A stretch of DNA of 64,000 bases. Source: Rheinheimera pleomorphica. Lineage in GTDB: Bacteria > Pseudomonadota > Gammaproteobacteria > Enterobacterales > Alteromonadaceae. The notes beneath the pieces are model-generated. The model did not search any database. It was given only the letters and a program-made list of their open reading frames with translations, and was not told the DNA's origin. Both the position numbers and the translations under genes were made by a program. The DNA lies in the NCBI RefSeq assembly GCF_011634895.1, contig NZ_SIRR01000008.1, positions 62,001 to 126,000 on the forward strand, written 5' to 3'. Positions 14,753 to 23,435 of this stretch are shown here, one piece after another; positions within the stretch are counted from its first letter, which is position 1; every line of letters starts with the position of its first letter.

Positions 14753-16947
14753 CACAGGCGTTTACTGCAAAACAAATTGCAGCGGCCCTGGGTGTCGCTG
14801 ACAGAACCATCCGCATCCGTGCCAATAAAGAGCAATGGCCAAATGAGCTGCGCTCAGGTCGCGGTGGTCAGATACCACACTATCCACTTGCCGGCTTACC
14901 CGAAGATGTGCGTATCGCACTGATAGCTAAGCCAACAACGCTACCAGCTGACACTTTACCAGTAGAGGTAAAAGCTAAAGCGATCGCAGCAAACATTATC
15001 AACCGTGATCAACTTACCAAAGCGGTAAACCAGGAACGCAAACAAGCAGCGCTTAAAAGTGTTGCCGGCCTAACGGGTGCAGCAAAGGAGCGTGCAGAGG
15101 CCGCTTTTGCCATCCTTAATGCAGCTCGTAAATTCCAAACCGACACCGGCCTTACCAAAGTTAAAGCGTGGCGTTTGTTCTGCGAGCAGTACAACAACGG
15201 TTTAACGCCGGTACCAGAGCAAGTGTATCTAATAAAGCCCTCTATTGGATTCAGCACATTAACCCGCTGGGAAGCCGACTACGAAAAGAACGGCTTGTCT
15301 GCCCTGGCCGGCAACTACGGTAAAAACAAAGGCAACGGCCTTATAGATTCCACGCCGGAAATCAAAAACTTTTGTTTAGCCATGCTGCACGAATACCCGC
15401 ATATCAAAGGCGAGGCATTACACGAAGCTTTGCAAACAGAGTTCAGCGGCGATTACACCATACCAGCTGCAGCAACCTGTCGCGTCTGGCTAAAGCGCTG
15501 GAAAGAAGAAAACCAGGAACTGTTTATGTCGCTGAAAGACCCAAGCGGCTGGCAGAACAAACGCATGGTGGCCTTCGGTAACAAAGCCTTTGCGGTGTCA
15601 CGCATCAATCAGTTGTGGGAGTTCGACAGCACGCCTGCTGACGTAATGCTTAAAGATGGCCGCTACAGCATAGTTGGTGTTATTGACGTCTTTACCCGCC
15701 GCGTTAAGTGCATCCTGCGCCCTACTTCAAACGCTGCAGCCATCGCCCTGCTGATCCGCGAAACCATTCTGGATTGGGGCTTGCCCGAAGTAGCCCGCAC
15801 AGATAATGGCTCAGACTACACCAGTGCCCATATCATTAGCGTATGGGATGCCCTGGGCATTGAGCACGATATTACCAACCCTTATTCGGGCTGGGAAAAA
15901 CCATTTATAGAGCGTTTTTTCCGAACCTTTTCGCATGGCATCGCTGAGTTATGCCAGGGCTATATCGGCCACAACGTAGCCGACAGGCAAAAGATTAATG
16001 CCCGTTTAACCTTTGAACAAAGGCTGTTAGAGCGCCGCAAAAAAGGCGAAGACAAAATTGCCCTGAATGTGGATCTCACTGCCGAGCAGTTTGAAGCCTT
16101 TATTAACCAGTGGGTAAACGACCACTACCACCACGCCAAACACAGCAAACTGGGTTGCAGCCCGTTTGAGCAGTTTGTTAGCCACCAACAGCAAATTAAA
16201 CGGCTGGACGACGAACACGTACTGGACATCTTGTTAGCGCCGGTACCAGGCAATAAAGGCTATCGCACAGTTACCAAGTCTGACGGTATAAGCGTTGAGG
16301 GTGGCAGTTATGTGCATGCCGAGTTGGGCGCATACATTGGCGAGCGTGTTTACTGCCGCTGGAACCCGAAAGACATTGGCAAAATTTACGTATTCCACGC
16401 GTTAAAACATCACTTTATCTGTGAAGCGGTTAACCCCGAAATAGCCGGCAACGGCCTTGAGTTACAAGACATAGCGCTAAAAGCGCGGGCTATACAGCGC
16501 CAACAGCAGCGCGAGCGCCGCGCCGAGTTTAAAAAGGCCATTAAACAGCATCAGGTAGGCGACATCGCCCAACGCATTTTAAACGCTAAAACCGAGCAAA
16601 ACGGCAACCTGGCAGCCATGCCCAAACGCAGCGAGCAGGTATCAACCAACCTGACACAAGCCGCGCAAGCCGCCATTGAAGCCAGTAAAACGCCAACAAC
16701 TGGCTATTCAGATCAACAACTCAGCGTCTTTGAACAACGCCGCCAGGAGTTGGAAGCGCTAGAGCGTAAAGACAACGCGCCGGTATTTACCAGCGATTCT
16801 CACAAAGCACGCTACTTAACAGAACTCAGCATAAACACCGAATTACCACCCGTGGAGAAAGCCTGGCTACACGCCTACCGCAGCCGCAACAAGGCTGCAG
16901 TGCGCTTCCTCGACGAAATTTTAGCAAGCAAAAAAGCCCATAAATAA
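14749..16947 (+). CDS. Mu-type DDE transposase (A protein)
   Basis: Encodes 732 residues. The N-terminal FTAKQIAAALGVADRTIRIR is the Mu A end-binding helix-turn-helix. The RNase H-like core has WEFDSTPADV (Asp293), ARTDNGSDYTS (Asp352) and GWEKPFIERFF (Glu388), a DDE triad with 35 residues between the second Asp and the Glu. The C-terminal ~170 residues should contact the B ATPase. MuA has 663 residues. It binds the sites at both prophage ends and carries out replicative transposition with 5-bp duplications, as observed here. Starts 4 bp inside ner. Confidence 0.97.
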   Translation: MTQAFTAKQIAAALGVADRTIRIRANKEQWPNELRSGRGGQIPHYPLAGLPEDVRIALIAKPTTLPADTLPVEVKAKAIAANIINRDQLTKAVNQERKQAALKSVAGLTGAAKERAEAAFAILNAARKFQTDTGLTKVKAWRLFCEQYNNGLTPVPEQVYLIKPSIGFSTLTRWEADYEKNGLSALAGNYGKNKGNGLIDSTPEIKNFCLAMLHEYPHIKGEALHEALQTEFSGDYTIPAAATCRVWLKRWKEENQELFMSLKDPSGWQNKRMVAFGNKAFAVSRINQLWEFDSTPADVMLKDGRYSIVGVIDVFTRRVKCILRPTSNAAAIALLIRETILDWGLPEVARTDNGSDYTSAHIISVWDALGIEHDITNPYSGWEKPFIERFFRTFSHGIAELCQGYIGHNVADRQKINARLTFEQRLLERRKKGEDKIALNVDLTAEQFEAFINQWVNDHYHHAKHSKLGCSPFEQFVSHQQQIKRLDDEHVLDILLAPVPGNKGYRTVTKSDGISVEGGSYVHAELGAYIGERVYCRWNPKDIGKIYVFHALKHHFICEAVNPEIAGNGLELQDIALKARAIQRQQQRERRAEFKKAIKQHQVGDIAQRILNAKTEQNGNLAAMPKRSEQVSTNLTQAAQAAIEASKTPTTGYSDQQLSVFEQRRQELEALERKDNAPVFTSDSHKARYLTELSINTELPPVEKAWLHAYRSRNKAAVRFLDEILASKKAHK

Positions 16948-16962
16948 CACGGAGATAAACCA

Positions 16963-17670
16963 GTGAAAATTGCAGTAGCAAAAACCAAAAACGTATTAGC
17001 CGCCTTCGATGCCTACCAGCATCTGCATGAAGCATCTTTAAACCAGACCCCCTGCATTGGTATGTTTACTGGTCTGGCGGGCTTGGGTAAATCTACAGCC
17101 GGCGGCTACCTGTTTACACAAGCGGATGGCATCCTGGTGCGCTGCTTAAAGTCAGACACCCTCGGTACTTTTCTTGAGCGTTTGGCGCAAGAACTTGGGC
17201 TTGAGCAACGCCAGCGCAAGGCTGACATGCTTAAGTTTATCGTGCATGAGTTAGCTTATACCGGTAAGCCACTGTTTATCGACGAGTGCGACTATATCGC
17301 AGACAACCATGACGTGCTGGAAACCATCCGCGATATCTACGACATGGCTAACTTGCCAATCATCCTTATCGGCTACAACCAACTGCCTAAAAAGGTAAAG
17401 CGTTTAGAGCAGCTGTACAGCCGCATTTCGCAACATATTGAGTTTCAGCCGGCGGACATGGACGACATTACCACCATGGCCAATGAGTTGGTCACCGACA
17501 CCAAAATTGCTACCGACCTGCTTGCTGAGTTACTGCAGGAATCTAAGGGCAACTTCCGCCGAATTCATACAGGCCTTAACACCATAGAAGCCTTTGCCCG
17601 CACAAACGGCCTGGAAAGCATTAACGCCAGCCAGTGGGGCAACCAGCCATTTTTCCCAAGCGTGAACTAA
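16963..17670 (+). CDS. Mu B-like transposition ATPase
   Basis: A 235-residue AAA+ ATPase with Walker A GLAGLGKS (37-44), Walker B LFIDECD (105-111) and the IILIGYNQLPKKV region that follows in MuB/TniB proteins. MuB (312 residues) coats target DNA, delivers it to the transposase and gives target immunity. This version lacks the N-terminal helix-turn-helix part of MuB, as in several Mu-like phages. Sits 15 bp behind A with AACACGGAG as ribosome site. Confidence 0.94.
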   Translation: MKIAVAKTKNVLAAFDAYQHLHEASLNQTPCIGMFTGLAGLGKSTAGGYLFTQADGILVRCLKSDTLGTFLERLAQELGLEQRQRKADMLKFIVHELAYTGKPLFIDECDYIADNHDVLETIRDIYDMANLPIILIGYNQLPKKVKRLEQLYSRISQHIEFQPADMDDITTMANELVTDTKIATDLLAELLQESKGNFRRIHTGLNTIEAFARTNGLESINASQWGNQPFFPSVN

Positions 17671-17687
17671 TAGCGGAACCGTGCGCA

Positions 17688-18275
17688 ATGAAAAATAAGA
17701 CACTCAGCCAGCGCGCCTGGGAGTGGATAAAACAACAGCCAGATTTCGGCAGCGCCGAACTGGCTGAGCACATGGATGTGAGTTTGAAGTCAGCGCAGAT
17801 GGTAATAGCCCATCTGCAGGATTTAAAAGCAATTACAACAATCAGCACGGGCGTTAAGCCCGTGGTGTATCAGGCGGTAAAAGATGCAGCACCACATTTG
17901 CCAGGTAAAAACCAAACGGCAGAACGCCCTAAAAGCATCCGGCAAAAGCTGTGGCAAGCCATGCGTTTTTTAACCGACTTCACCGTGGCTGATTTGCAGG
18001 CCAATGCCGAGTGCAGCAGGGCCAGCGTTGAGCGCTTTTTAAGCGACCTTGTGCGCTACGAATACGTGTTTATCACAAGGCCACAGCGCCGCAAAGCCAG
18101 CATGGCGCAGCGCAAAGGCTTTGCAGTCCGGTACCGCTTACTTAAAAACACCGGCCACAAATATCCGGTTATCCGCCCAGCAGGGTTGTACGACCAAAAC
18201 CTTAAGCAATTGGTGCCAATGCCAGCCAAGCGCACCGCAAAACCACAGAAGGATCTGAACCATGCAATGGCTTGA
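17688..18275 (+). CDS. Phage early protein with two winged-helix-like segments
   Basis: Encodes 195 residues from ATG 17688; an in-frame ATG 18 codons earlier lies inside gene B. Two similar segments, SQRAWEWIKQQPDFGSAELA (about 5-24) and RQKLWQAMRFLTDFTVADLQ (about 85-104), each followed by a helix-turn-helix-like stretch (SLKSAQMVIAHL and SRASVERFLSDL), suggest a duplicated winged helix. Such proteins are common behind the B gene of Mu-like phages. Exact role unknown; possibly early regulation. C-terminus basic. Confidence 0.8.
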   Translation: MKNKTLSQRAWEWIKQQPDFGSAELAEHMDVSLKSAQMVIAHLQDLKAITTISTGVKPVVYQAVKDAAPHLPGKNQTAERPKSIRQKLWQAMRFLTDFTVADLQANAECSRASVERFLSDLVRYEYVFITRPQRRKASMAQRKGFAVRYRLLKNTGHKYPVIRPAGLYDQNLKQLVPMPAKRTAKPQKDLNHAMA

Positions 18276-18576
18276 ACTGCTGAAAAAGAAATGTGAAGAG
18301 CTGGGACGTCGCAAAGTTGAAGCGGAGCTGGGCATAAGCAAAACCACGCTAAGCCAGGTATTAAACGAAAAGTACCCTGGCAACCTGGACAACATTGCCA
18401 GCAAAGTTACCGAGGCATACAGCAGCGACAAAGTGCTGTGCCCTGTGCTTGGCAGCATCACCGTGCAGCGCTGCGCCACCGAGCAAAGCAAACCTTTTGC
18501 CGCTACGAACCCACAGCGAGTAAAGCTGTGGAAGGCCTGCAAAACCTGCCCATTAAACAAGGCGAATAAACCATGA
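18262..18576 (+). CDS. Phage helix-turn-helix protein
   Basis: A 104-residue protein. Residues 1-50 have the layout of an XRE-type helix-turn-helix: RRKVEAELGISKTTLSQVLN with a following KYPGN turn. The C-terminal half has CPVLGSITVQRC and CKTCP, four cysteines that may bind zinc. Conserved in early regions of Mu-like phages as a protein of unknown function. Overlaps the previous gene by 14 bp and the next by 4 bp. Confidence 0.8.
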   Translation: MQWLELLKKKCEELGRRKVEAELGISKTTLSQVLNEKYPGNLDNIASKVTEAYSSDKVLCPVLGSITVQRCATEQSKPFAATNPQRVKLWKACKTCPLNKANKP

Positions 18577-18809
18577 GCGAACTTATCAGTTTTCAGGTAG
18601 AGCGTGCCCGCCAATGGCTGGCACAGCAAGGTTGCAAGGTAGTTGACGTACACCATGCGAAAAAACGCCCGGTTATCACTATCGACGTTGCCTGCCCACT
18701 GCTGCAGCGCACCGCAGTACAGCTTATTCAATCCAAAAACGGCCAGCGTTACTTCGGCTACTCCGCCCGTGTTGGCGAGTGCCTTGTTCACTGGCATCAG
18801 GCAAATTAA
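18573..18809 (+). CDS. Conserved small phage protein
   Basis: Encodes 78 residues, starting within ATGA of the previous gene. The sequence contains ARQWLAQQGCKVVDVHHAKK and ends in a Trp-His segment. No catalytic motif and no membrane segment. I do not recognise it beyond its regular place in Mu-like early operons. Confidence 0.75.
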   Translation: MSELISFQVERARQWLAQQGCKVVDVHHAKKRPVITIDVACPLLQRTAVQLIQSKNGQRYFGYSARVGECLVHWHQAN

Positions 18810-18819
18810 GGAAACCACC

Positions 18820-19446
18820 ATGAATCCACAAAACAATATCCCAGCCGGTTACTGGAAAGACGCCAAAGGCTCATTAATTCCGGTAGATAAGGTAAAGCCC
18901 GTCGACCAGGCGCGTGACTCCCTGGTGAAAGAACTGGTTGCTAAATCAGAAGCCCTTAGCGCCCAGCTGGCAGCGTTTAAACAAACTGCTTTTGCCGATA
19001 TAGCCGCCTTTGTGCAGCTATCGGCCGAGCAGTACGACGCCAATATCGGCGGCAAAAAAGGCAACGTTACGCTGTATAGCTTTGATGGCCAGTACAAGAT
19101 AGTACGTGCCATTAACGAAACCATCAGCTTTGACGAGCGCCTGCAGGCTGCCAAAGCCTTAATTGACGAGTGCTTAAAAGACTGGACAACCAACGCCAGC
19201 TCCGAGCTTAAAGCCATCGTTAACGGCGCTTTCGATGCCGACAAACAAGGCAATATCAGCACCACCCGCGTACTGGGCCTGCGGCGGTTAGACATCACCG
19301 ACGCCCGCTGGTTAAAAGCCATGACCGCCATCGGCGAAGCCATCCAGGTAGTGGGCAGTAAAGCCTATGTGCGCGTGTATAAACGCATTGGCGATACCGA
19401 CCAGTATCAGCAAATCCCCCTGGATTTAGCGGCGGTGTCGTTATGA
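18820..19446 (+). CDS. DUF3164 family phage protein
   Basis: Encodes 208 residues from ATG 18820 (AAGGAAACC upstream). GYWKDAKGSLIPVDKVKPVD at the N-terminus and the later GLRRLDITDARWLKAMTAIG with VGSKAYVRVY are typical of DUF3164, found in the early region of Mu-like phages between B and gemA. Biochemical role unknown; the central helices may mediate oligomerisation. Confidence 0.88.
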   Translation: MNPQNNIPAGYWKDAKGSLIPVDKVKPVDQARDSLVKELVAKSEALSAQLAAFKQTAFADIAAFVQLSAEQYDANIGGKKGNVTLYSFDGQYKIVRAINETISFDERLQAAKALIDECLKDWTTNASSELKAIVNGAFDADKQGNISTTRVLGLRRLDITDARWLKAMTAIGEAIQVVGSKAYVRVYKRIGDTDQYQQIPLDLAAVSL

Positions 19447-19934
19447 GTATCGCCATCGCTATGCCAACAGCTGATCAAATCCGCGTTGAAATCGCGGTTG
19501 CTACCAGCCTGGAAGAAAAGTACGGCACCAACCAGCCAACCAAAACCTATGAGCAAGGCGTTGTAGACGCCCTGCTGTGGGTACTGGGTGGCCAGAAGCC
19601 CTGCACAGTAGAGGAAAAGCAGATGGAACTGAACCAGCAAGATAAGGATGTTTTACAGCAATGGGTGGCCGGCGAGATACAGGCCGAAAAGGTATACGAC
19701 CACTGGCGCGAAGTACCGCTGGTAGATGATGAATACGAGAACGACCTGCTTATGCAAATCTGCCGAGAATCGCCCACATTCGCCAACCTGGTGCGCTCGT
19801 CGTTGCACTACCTGGACACAGGCGAAGATAACCACCTGCCAACCTGGCTGGGCACCTTTACCACAGAACGGCCACGCACTCAGGTGCAGCTCGTTGTTAC
19901 CCAGCACCCAAACCACACCATTGACGAGGACTAA
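19443..19934 (+). CDS. Hypothetical early phage protein
   Basis: Encodes 163 residues, coupled to the DUF3164 gene by a 4-bp overlap. Acidic, without signal peptide or membrane segment. MSIAIAMPTADQIRVEIAVA may form a first helix. I recognise no domain. The C-terminal ~25 residues are Thr/Gln-rich and look flexible. Confidence 0.75.
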   Translation: MSIAIAMPTADQIRVEIAVATSLEEKYGTNQPTKTYEQGVVDALLWVLGGQKPCTVEEKQMELNQQDKDVLQQWVAGEIQAEKVYDHWREVPLVDDEYENDLLMQICRESPTFANLVRSSLHYLDTGEDNHLPTWLGTFTTERPRTQVQLVVTQHPNHTIDED

Positions 19935-19937
19935 CCG

Positions 19938-20213
19938 ATGAACAAATCACAACTGATCCAGCAGCTGGCTATAGAAGCTGGTTTAACAAAAGCCGGCGCA
20001 GAACGCGCCGTAAACAGCCTGCTGAGCATTATCGCCTTGCAGCTACAGGCTAATAACAACGTGGCTATACAGGGCTTCGGCACGTTCTGCGCCCGTCAGG
20101 CAGCAGCGCGCACTGGCAAGCATCCGGTAAGTGGTCAGCCAACGCACCAGCCGGCCTGCGTCAAACCGGTGTTTAAACCATCGCAGCAACTTAAAGACGC
20201 TTTAAACCCATAG
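19938..20213 (+). CDS. Phage-encoded HU-family DNA-binding protein
   Basis: A 91-residue HU/IHF-type protein: MNKSQLIQQLAIEAGLTKAG at the N-terminus, IQGFGTFCARQAAARTGKHP in the middle with the arm region, and KPVFKPSQQLKDALN at the C-terminus. In Mu, host HU and IHF are needed to assemble the transposome; this phage brings its own HU. The Cys and the shortened arm (SGQPTHQPACVKP) differ from housekeeping HU. It lies between the transposition genes and gemA. Confidence 0.94.
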   Translation: MNKSQLIQQLAIEAGLTKAGAERAVNSLLSIIALQLQANNNVAIQGFGTFCARQAAARTGKHPVSGQPTHQPACVKPVFKPSQQLKDALNP

Positions 20214-20217
20214 CGAA

Positions 20218-20259
20218 ACGCCCAGCAGTTTGGGGCGTCTGCCCAGCGTGGTTGCTGGG
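20218..20259 (+). other. Two tandem hairpins before gemA
   Basis: ACGCCC/GGGCGT (20218-20223, 20233-20238) and CCCAGC/GCTGGG (20242-20247, 20254-20259) form two 6-bp stems in the 70-bp gap between the HU gene and gemA. No T-run follows, so they are not a standard terminator; they may set RNA stability or attenuation. Confidence 0.45.
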
Positions 20260-20283
20260 TACTGATGAGCAGCCGAGGAAACA

Positions 20284-20844
20284 ATGACACAAACCCAATA
20301 CAACCCGCGCCGGCAGCTGGTAACCAAAATCCACATCGCCCGCACTCAATTGGGCATGGATGAAGAAAGCTACCGCGCTAACTTGGCCCACTACGGTAAC
20401 GGCAAAACCAGCAGCGCTGATATGACAATTCCACAACTGGAAGCTGTGCTGGAAGCGTTTAAACAGCTTGGTTTTAAACCGGTTAAAAAAGCCGGTAAAG
20501 GCCGTTTAAGCCCCAGCACAGCCGATGGCCCGAAGGACGAACGCAGCGCAATTCGTGCGCTGTGGATTTTTATGCACCGCGCTGGTTTTATCAACGACGG
20601 CAGCGAAACCGCGCTTAACAGCTGGGTGCAGCGCATGACGGCTGAGGCCAACGGCGGTGCAGGCATTGCGGAAGTGCAATGGCTGCGCCATGAAGACGCA
20701 GCCAAAACGCTTAACAGCCTTAAACGCTGGGCCCGCCGCTGTTTGTTTGAAGACCTTAAAAAGCGCGGCTATCAGCCGGAACCAAAGGACAGCTACAACC
20801 AGTTGCTGAAACGCTGGGAACGCATTAATGGGGCCATGCTATGA
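20284..20844 (+). CDS. gemA: GemA-like regulatory protein (DUF1018)
   Basis: Encodes 186 residues. The N-terminal RQLVTKIHIARTQLGMDEES followed by YRANLAHYGNGKTSSADMT is the DUF1018/GemA signature. The C-terminal half, RSAIRALWIFMHRAGFINDG, continues the usual domain. In Mu, GemA modulates host gene expression and supercoiling. It is expressed from the early/middle operon. Overlaps the next gene by ATGA. Confidence 0.92.
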   Translation: MTQTQYNPRRQLVTKIHIARTQLGMDEESYRANLAHYGNGKTSSADMTIPQLEAVLEAFKQLGFKPVKKAGKGRLSPSTADGPKDERSAIRALWIFMHRAGFINDGSETALNSWVQRMTAEANGGAGIAEVQWLRHEDAAKTLNSLKRWARRCLFEDLKKRGYQPEPKDSYNQLLKRWERINGAML

Positions 20845-21143
20845 GTAAATACGAACTTAGAGACAATCCAATTAAGGGGCTTTTTGTATTAGTCACCCAA
20901 GATAAAAAGTCTGTTTTCGATGAGAACGATCGTTATATCTGGAATGAGGACGGGACACAGAAAACCGTTGATATCACTTTGTATTTTGAAAGTGATTTAG
21001 GCAAAGACAAAGCCAAATACTGGACTGAAGATTTAGACGAAGCTTTTGTTTTTACCAGTATTGATGATGCTGCAGCGATGTTATGCCAGCTTTTTAAGCC
21101 TCTTGAAATTCAGATAAGAGAGATTAGAGGTACCGGCAAATGA
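20841..21143 (+). CDS. Hypothetical protein, AT-richer than neighbours
   Basis: A 100-residue acidic protein, beginning MSKYELRDNPIKGLFVLVTQ, without recognisable domain. Base composition and codons (agt, gat, aaa, tta) are more AT-rich than in the flanking phage genes, which suggests a recently acquired small gene between gemA and the next phage gene. Start and stop overlap both neighbours by 4 bp, so it is fully integrated in the operon. Confidence 0.75.
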   Translation: MSKYELRDNPIKGLFVLVTQDKKSVFDENDRYIWNEDGTQKTVDITLYFESDLGKDKAKYWTEDLDEAFVFTSIDDAAAMLCQLFKPLEIQIREIRGTGK

Positions 21144-21628
21144 AGTTAGGCCGTTGCCCTGTTTGCCATAGCAACCTGCATCTGGATCAACTGGTGGCCG
21201 ACGAAGCTGGCCGCCAGTTGCTGGGCCAGTTCGCCCGCATGAACTACAAACTGGGTGGCAATATGGTGGCTTACCTGGCGTTGTTTCGGCCTACTAAACA
21301 AGACCTGAGCAACACCAAAGCGTTAACGCTGGTGCAGGAAACACTGGCGTTAACCACCAATTTAAACGCCCTGGCCGAAGCGCTGGAGCAAACCGTGGCC
21401 AGCCTGCAGCAAAGCCGCATTAACGGCACCGGCAAACAGCTAACAAACCATAACTACCTGCGCAAAGTGCTTACTGCCCGTTTAGGCCAAATAGCCGCCG
21501 AAACACCAGTCGGCAGCACTATTGAATACAAAGCGCAAAGCCAAACCAACCCCGACGAAGACCGCCGCCTGTTTGAAGAGCGCATGCGCCAACTAGGCGG
21601 CAGAGTAATTGAGGTACCAAATGAGTGA
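21140..21628 (+). CDS. Phage protein with N-terminal zinc-finger-like CPVC
   Basis: Encodes 162 residues. MKLGRCPVCHSNLHLDQLVA carries a CPVCH motif that could be half of a zinc site. The central LVQETLALTTNLNALAEALE is helical. Proteins with this layout occur between gemA and mor in many Mu-like phages. Function unknown. Confidence 0.8.
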   Translation: MKLGRCPVCHSNLHLDQLVADEAGRQLLGQFARMNYKLGGNMVAYLALFRPTKQDLSNTKALTLVQETLALTTNLNALAEALEQTVASLQQSRINGTGKQLTNHNYLRKVLTARLGQIAAETPVGSTIEYKAQSQTNPDEDRRLFEERMRQLGGRVIEVPNE

Positions 21629-22043
21629 ACAGCAATTAGACGCCTTTGCTGATAGCGAAGACCTGCAGCAGCTATTAACCGATATAGACAGCCTGCCGCC
21701 AGAGCTAAGGGCAGACGTGTTTAATCGCTTACCCGCCATGCTGCAAAGCCTGGTGGCACTGTTTGAGGCTGAGTTAAAAAGCGTGGTGAAGAACCCCGAA
21801 CACCATGCGCAGCGCCTGGTGGTAGAGCTGGCCAATTACCTGGGCGGCATTCAAACCTACATACCGCGCAACGATAAACTGAAAACCATGCTGCGCAATA
21901 TAGCCATTTACAACGCCCATAACCGGGGCGCGTCAATCGAAAAGCTACGTGCCGAGCACCGGCTAACCGACGTGCAAATTTACGCTATCATCAAAGAACA
22001 AACACTGGCCGAGCGCGCCCGCCGCCAGTTCAACTTGTTTTAA
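21621..22043 (+). CDS. Mor-type transcription activator
   Basis: Encodes 140 residues from ATG 21621, with GAGG upstream; the reading from 21609 has no ribosome site. The C-terminal block, NIAIYNAHNRGASIEKLRAE followed by HRLTDVQIYAIIKEQ, is the Mor/C helix-turn-helix signature of Mu. In Mu, Mor turns on the middle promoter and C the late ones. Only one family member is found here, so it may serve both purposes. Last gene of the early block; overlaps the previous gene by 8 bp. Confidence 0.92.
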   Translation: MSEQQLDAFADSEDLQQLLTDIDSLPPELRADVFNRLPAMLQSLVALFEAELKSVVKNPEHHAQRLVVELANYLGGIQTYIPRNDKLKTMLRNIAIYNAHNRGASIEKLRAEHRLTDVQIYAIIKEQTLAERARRQFNLF

Positions 22044-22131
22044 TTTCTTATCAAATCAACTTTCAACAGCTTCTACAAAAACGACCAAAAATGAAAAACC
22101 ATAAAAAGTTTAAAAATGAACCAAAAAAAGG

Positions 22132-22160
22132 TTTACAAAGTAACCTATACGAACTAGTAT
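22132..22160 (+). promoter_or_regulatory. Sigma70-like promoter of the XRE/ImmA cassette
   Basis: TTTACA (22132-22137), 17 bp, TAGTAT (22155-22160), 33 bp before the start of the XRE gene in an AT-rich gap. The inverted pair TATAC/GTATG around the -10 may be an autoregulatory site of the XRE protein. Confidence 0.55.
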
Positions 22161-22192
22161 GAATTTGGGGCAAATGCTCCCGGGAGGGGATT

Positions 22193-22546
22193 ATGAAAGC
22201 AACACCATTTGGTCGTTACATTAGAAAACTTAGAATTGATCACGGTGTGATCTTAAAAGACCTAGCGGATGCTTTAAAAGTTAGCTCGTCTTACATATCA
22301 GCTTTAGAGCTAGGTAAAAAAAGTATTTCAAAAGGATTTGTGGATAAAGTAGCCGACTATTTTAAGTTAGACAATAAAGAAACATTAGAGCTGTCACAGT
22401 TAGCATCAGAATCACAGCCAACAGTAAAACTCGATCTCAAGGATAGTAGTGATACTGAGAAAGAGCTTGTAGTAGCGTTCGCTAGGCGATACCGAGAATT
22501 AACTGAAGAGCAGCAAGCAAAATTAAAACAATTGCTTGAGGGCTAA
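22193..22546 (+). CDS. XRE-family regulator of cargo cassette 1
   Basis: Encodes 117 residues from ATG 22193 with a strong GGGAGGGG upstream. Residues 9-60 (RKLRIDHGVILKDLADALKV plus SSSYISALELGKKSISKGFV) form a typical XRE helix-turn-helix. The C-terminus ends in a helix, REL-TEEQQAKLKQLLEG. Paired with the ImmA/IrrE-type gene 3 bp downstream, the usual arrangement of repressor and anti-repressor protease or of an antitoxin and toxin (COG2856). The cassette is AT-rich compared with the phage genes around it. Confidence 0.9.
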   Translation: MKATPFGRYIRKLRIDHGVILKDLADALKVSSSYISALELGKKSISKGFVDKVADYFKLDNKETLELSQLASESQPTVKLDLKDSSDTEKELVVAFARRYRELTEEQQAKLKQLLEG

Positions 22547-22549
22547 AAT

Positions 22550-23086
22550 TTGAACAGAAAGCTTGGCCATAAAGTTTCACCCAGAAAAAAGGCTGATATT
22601 GAGGCGATAGCTAGGAATATCAGAGATAAGTTTGGCCTTACAAAATGCAGAATTAATATTGTTGCACTTTATGAGATTCTTCAGAGCTTCGGACTATTTG
22701 AGTTTGAAGTCGTAGAGGATGCAGTCCTTGGTGATATCGAAGCAGAGACAATACCAAGCGAAAATATGATAAGAGTTAAGCGTTCAATCTACGACAAAGC
22801 TTGTGATGGGGATGGACACTGCAGGTTTACAATGGCGCACGAATTAGGACACTTTTTTCTGCACAGCAACCAAACTCCTGCAGCTTATGCCAGAGGCCAA
22901 GCTCCTCAGCACAAAGTTTACGAAGATTCAGAATGGCAAGCCGATGTTTTTGCGAGTGAGTTTCTTATTGACTCTAGGTATGTAAACGAAGACTCTGACC
23001 CGTACGAAGTATCAATTCTCTTCGGAGTTAGTTTACAAGCTGCTCAAATGAAGATTCACAAAATTAAAAACGGGAGAATGAATTGA
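22550..23086 (+). CDS. ImmA/IrrE-family metallopeptidase
   Basis: Encodes 178 residues from a TTG start (GAGGG upstream; no better start nearby). Zinc motif HELGHFFLH (97-105), with a further acidic ligand candidate in SEWQADVFASEFL. ImmA of ICEBs1 cleaves its repressor ImmR; others act as toxins with an XRE antitoxin. Here the likely target is the XRE protein encoded just upstream. Confidence 0.92.
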   Translation: MNRKLGHKVSPRKKADIEAIARNIRDKFGLTKCRINIVALYEILQSFGLFEFEVVEDAVLGDIEAETIPSENMIRVKRSIYDKACDGDGHCRFTMAHELGHFFLHSNQTPAAYARGQAPQHKVYEDSEWQADVFASEFLIDSRYVNEDSDPYEVSILFGVSLQAAQMKIHKIKNGRMN

Positions 23087-23102
23087 ATTCAAACTCCCGT
23101 TA
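23071..23102 (+). other. Hairpin at the end of the ImmA gene
   Basis: AACGGGAG and CTCCCGTT form an 8-bp stem around a 16-base loop that contains the ImmA stop codon (23084-23086). No T-run follows. It may slow exonucleases or reduce read-through into the next gene. Confidence 0.5.
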
Positions 23103-23226
23103 GAGATGTACGGTACCTGCCTCCGTGCATATTTGGAGGAGTAGCTTACAATCTATATCTTGGCGGATTCAGATTATAGCTACTCTCTCCAAATTGTCAA
23201 AGGCAGACTTTGAAGAGGGTACGTTC

Positions 23227-23361
23227 ATGCGTGCAAATAGTGATAGTGTTAACGTTATTTATCGCCCATATATAACCAAAAATGGAAAGAGAATATATGC
23301 TCGCCAGTTTGGTAAAAAGGCTTTCAGAATTGAGTTGAAGGATGACTCAAAGAAGAAGTAA
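23227..23361 (+). CDS. Small basic protein of cargo cassette 1
   Basis: Encodes 44 residues from ATG 23227 with GAGGG eight bases upstream; the long in-frame extension to 23125 has no ribosome site. Sequence MRANSDSVNVIYRPYITKNG followed by KRIYARQFGKKAFRIEL is basic and has a short beta-type pattern. Small proteins like this often stand between ImmA and the next gene in such cassettes. Function unknown. Confidence 0.6.
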   Translation: MRANSDSVNVIYRPYITKNGKRIYARQFGKKAFRIELKDDSKKK

Positions 23362-23435
23362 CTGATACACGCTAAGCTGGGAACCAAGGGAAAGAAAGCC
23401 CTTGGTTCCCATTAATGTTATTGTGTGAGGGAATT

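Noticed and set aside
18138-18836. Leftward 232-codon ORF with hydrophobic segments opposite the early phage genes
   Set aside because: It spans four overlapping, well coupled rightward phage genes and is a shadow of them.
20218-20259. Tandem hairpins before gemA as intrinsic terminator
   Set aside because: No T-run follows and stems are short; kept only as unexplained RNA structure.
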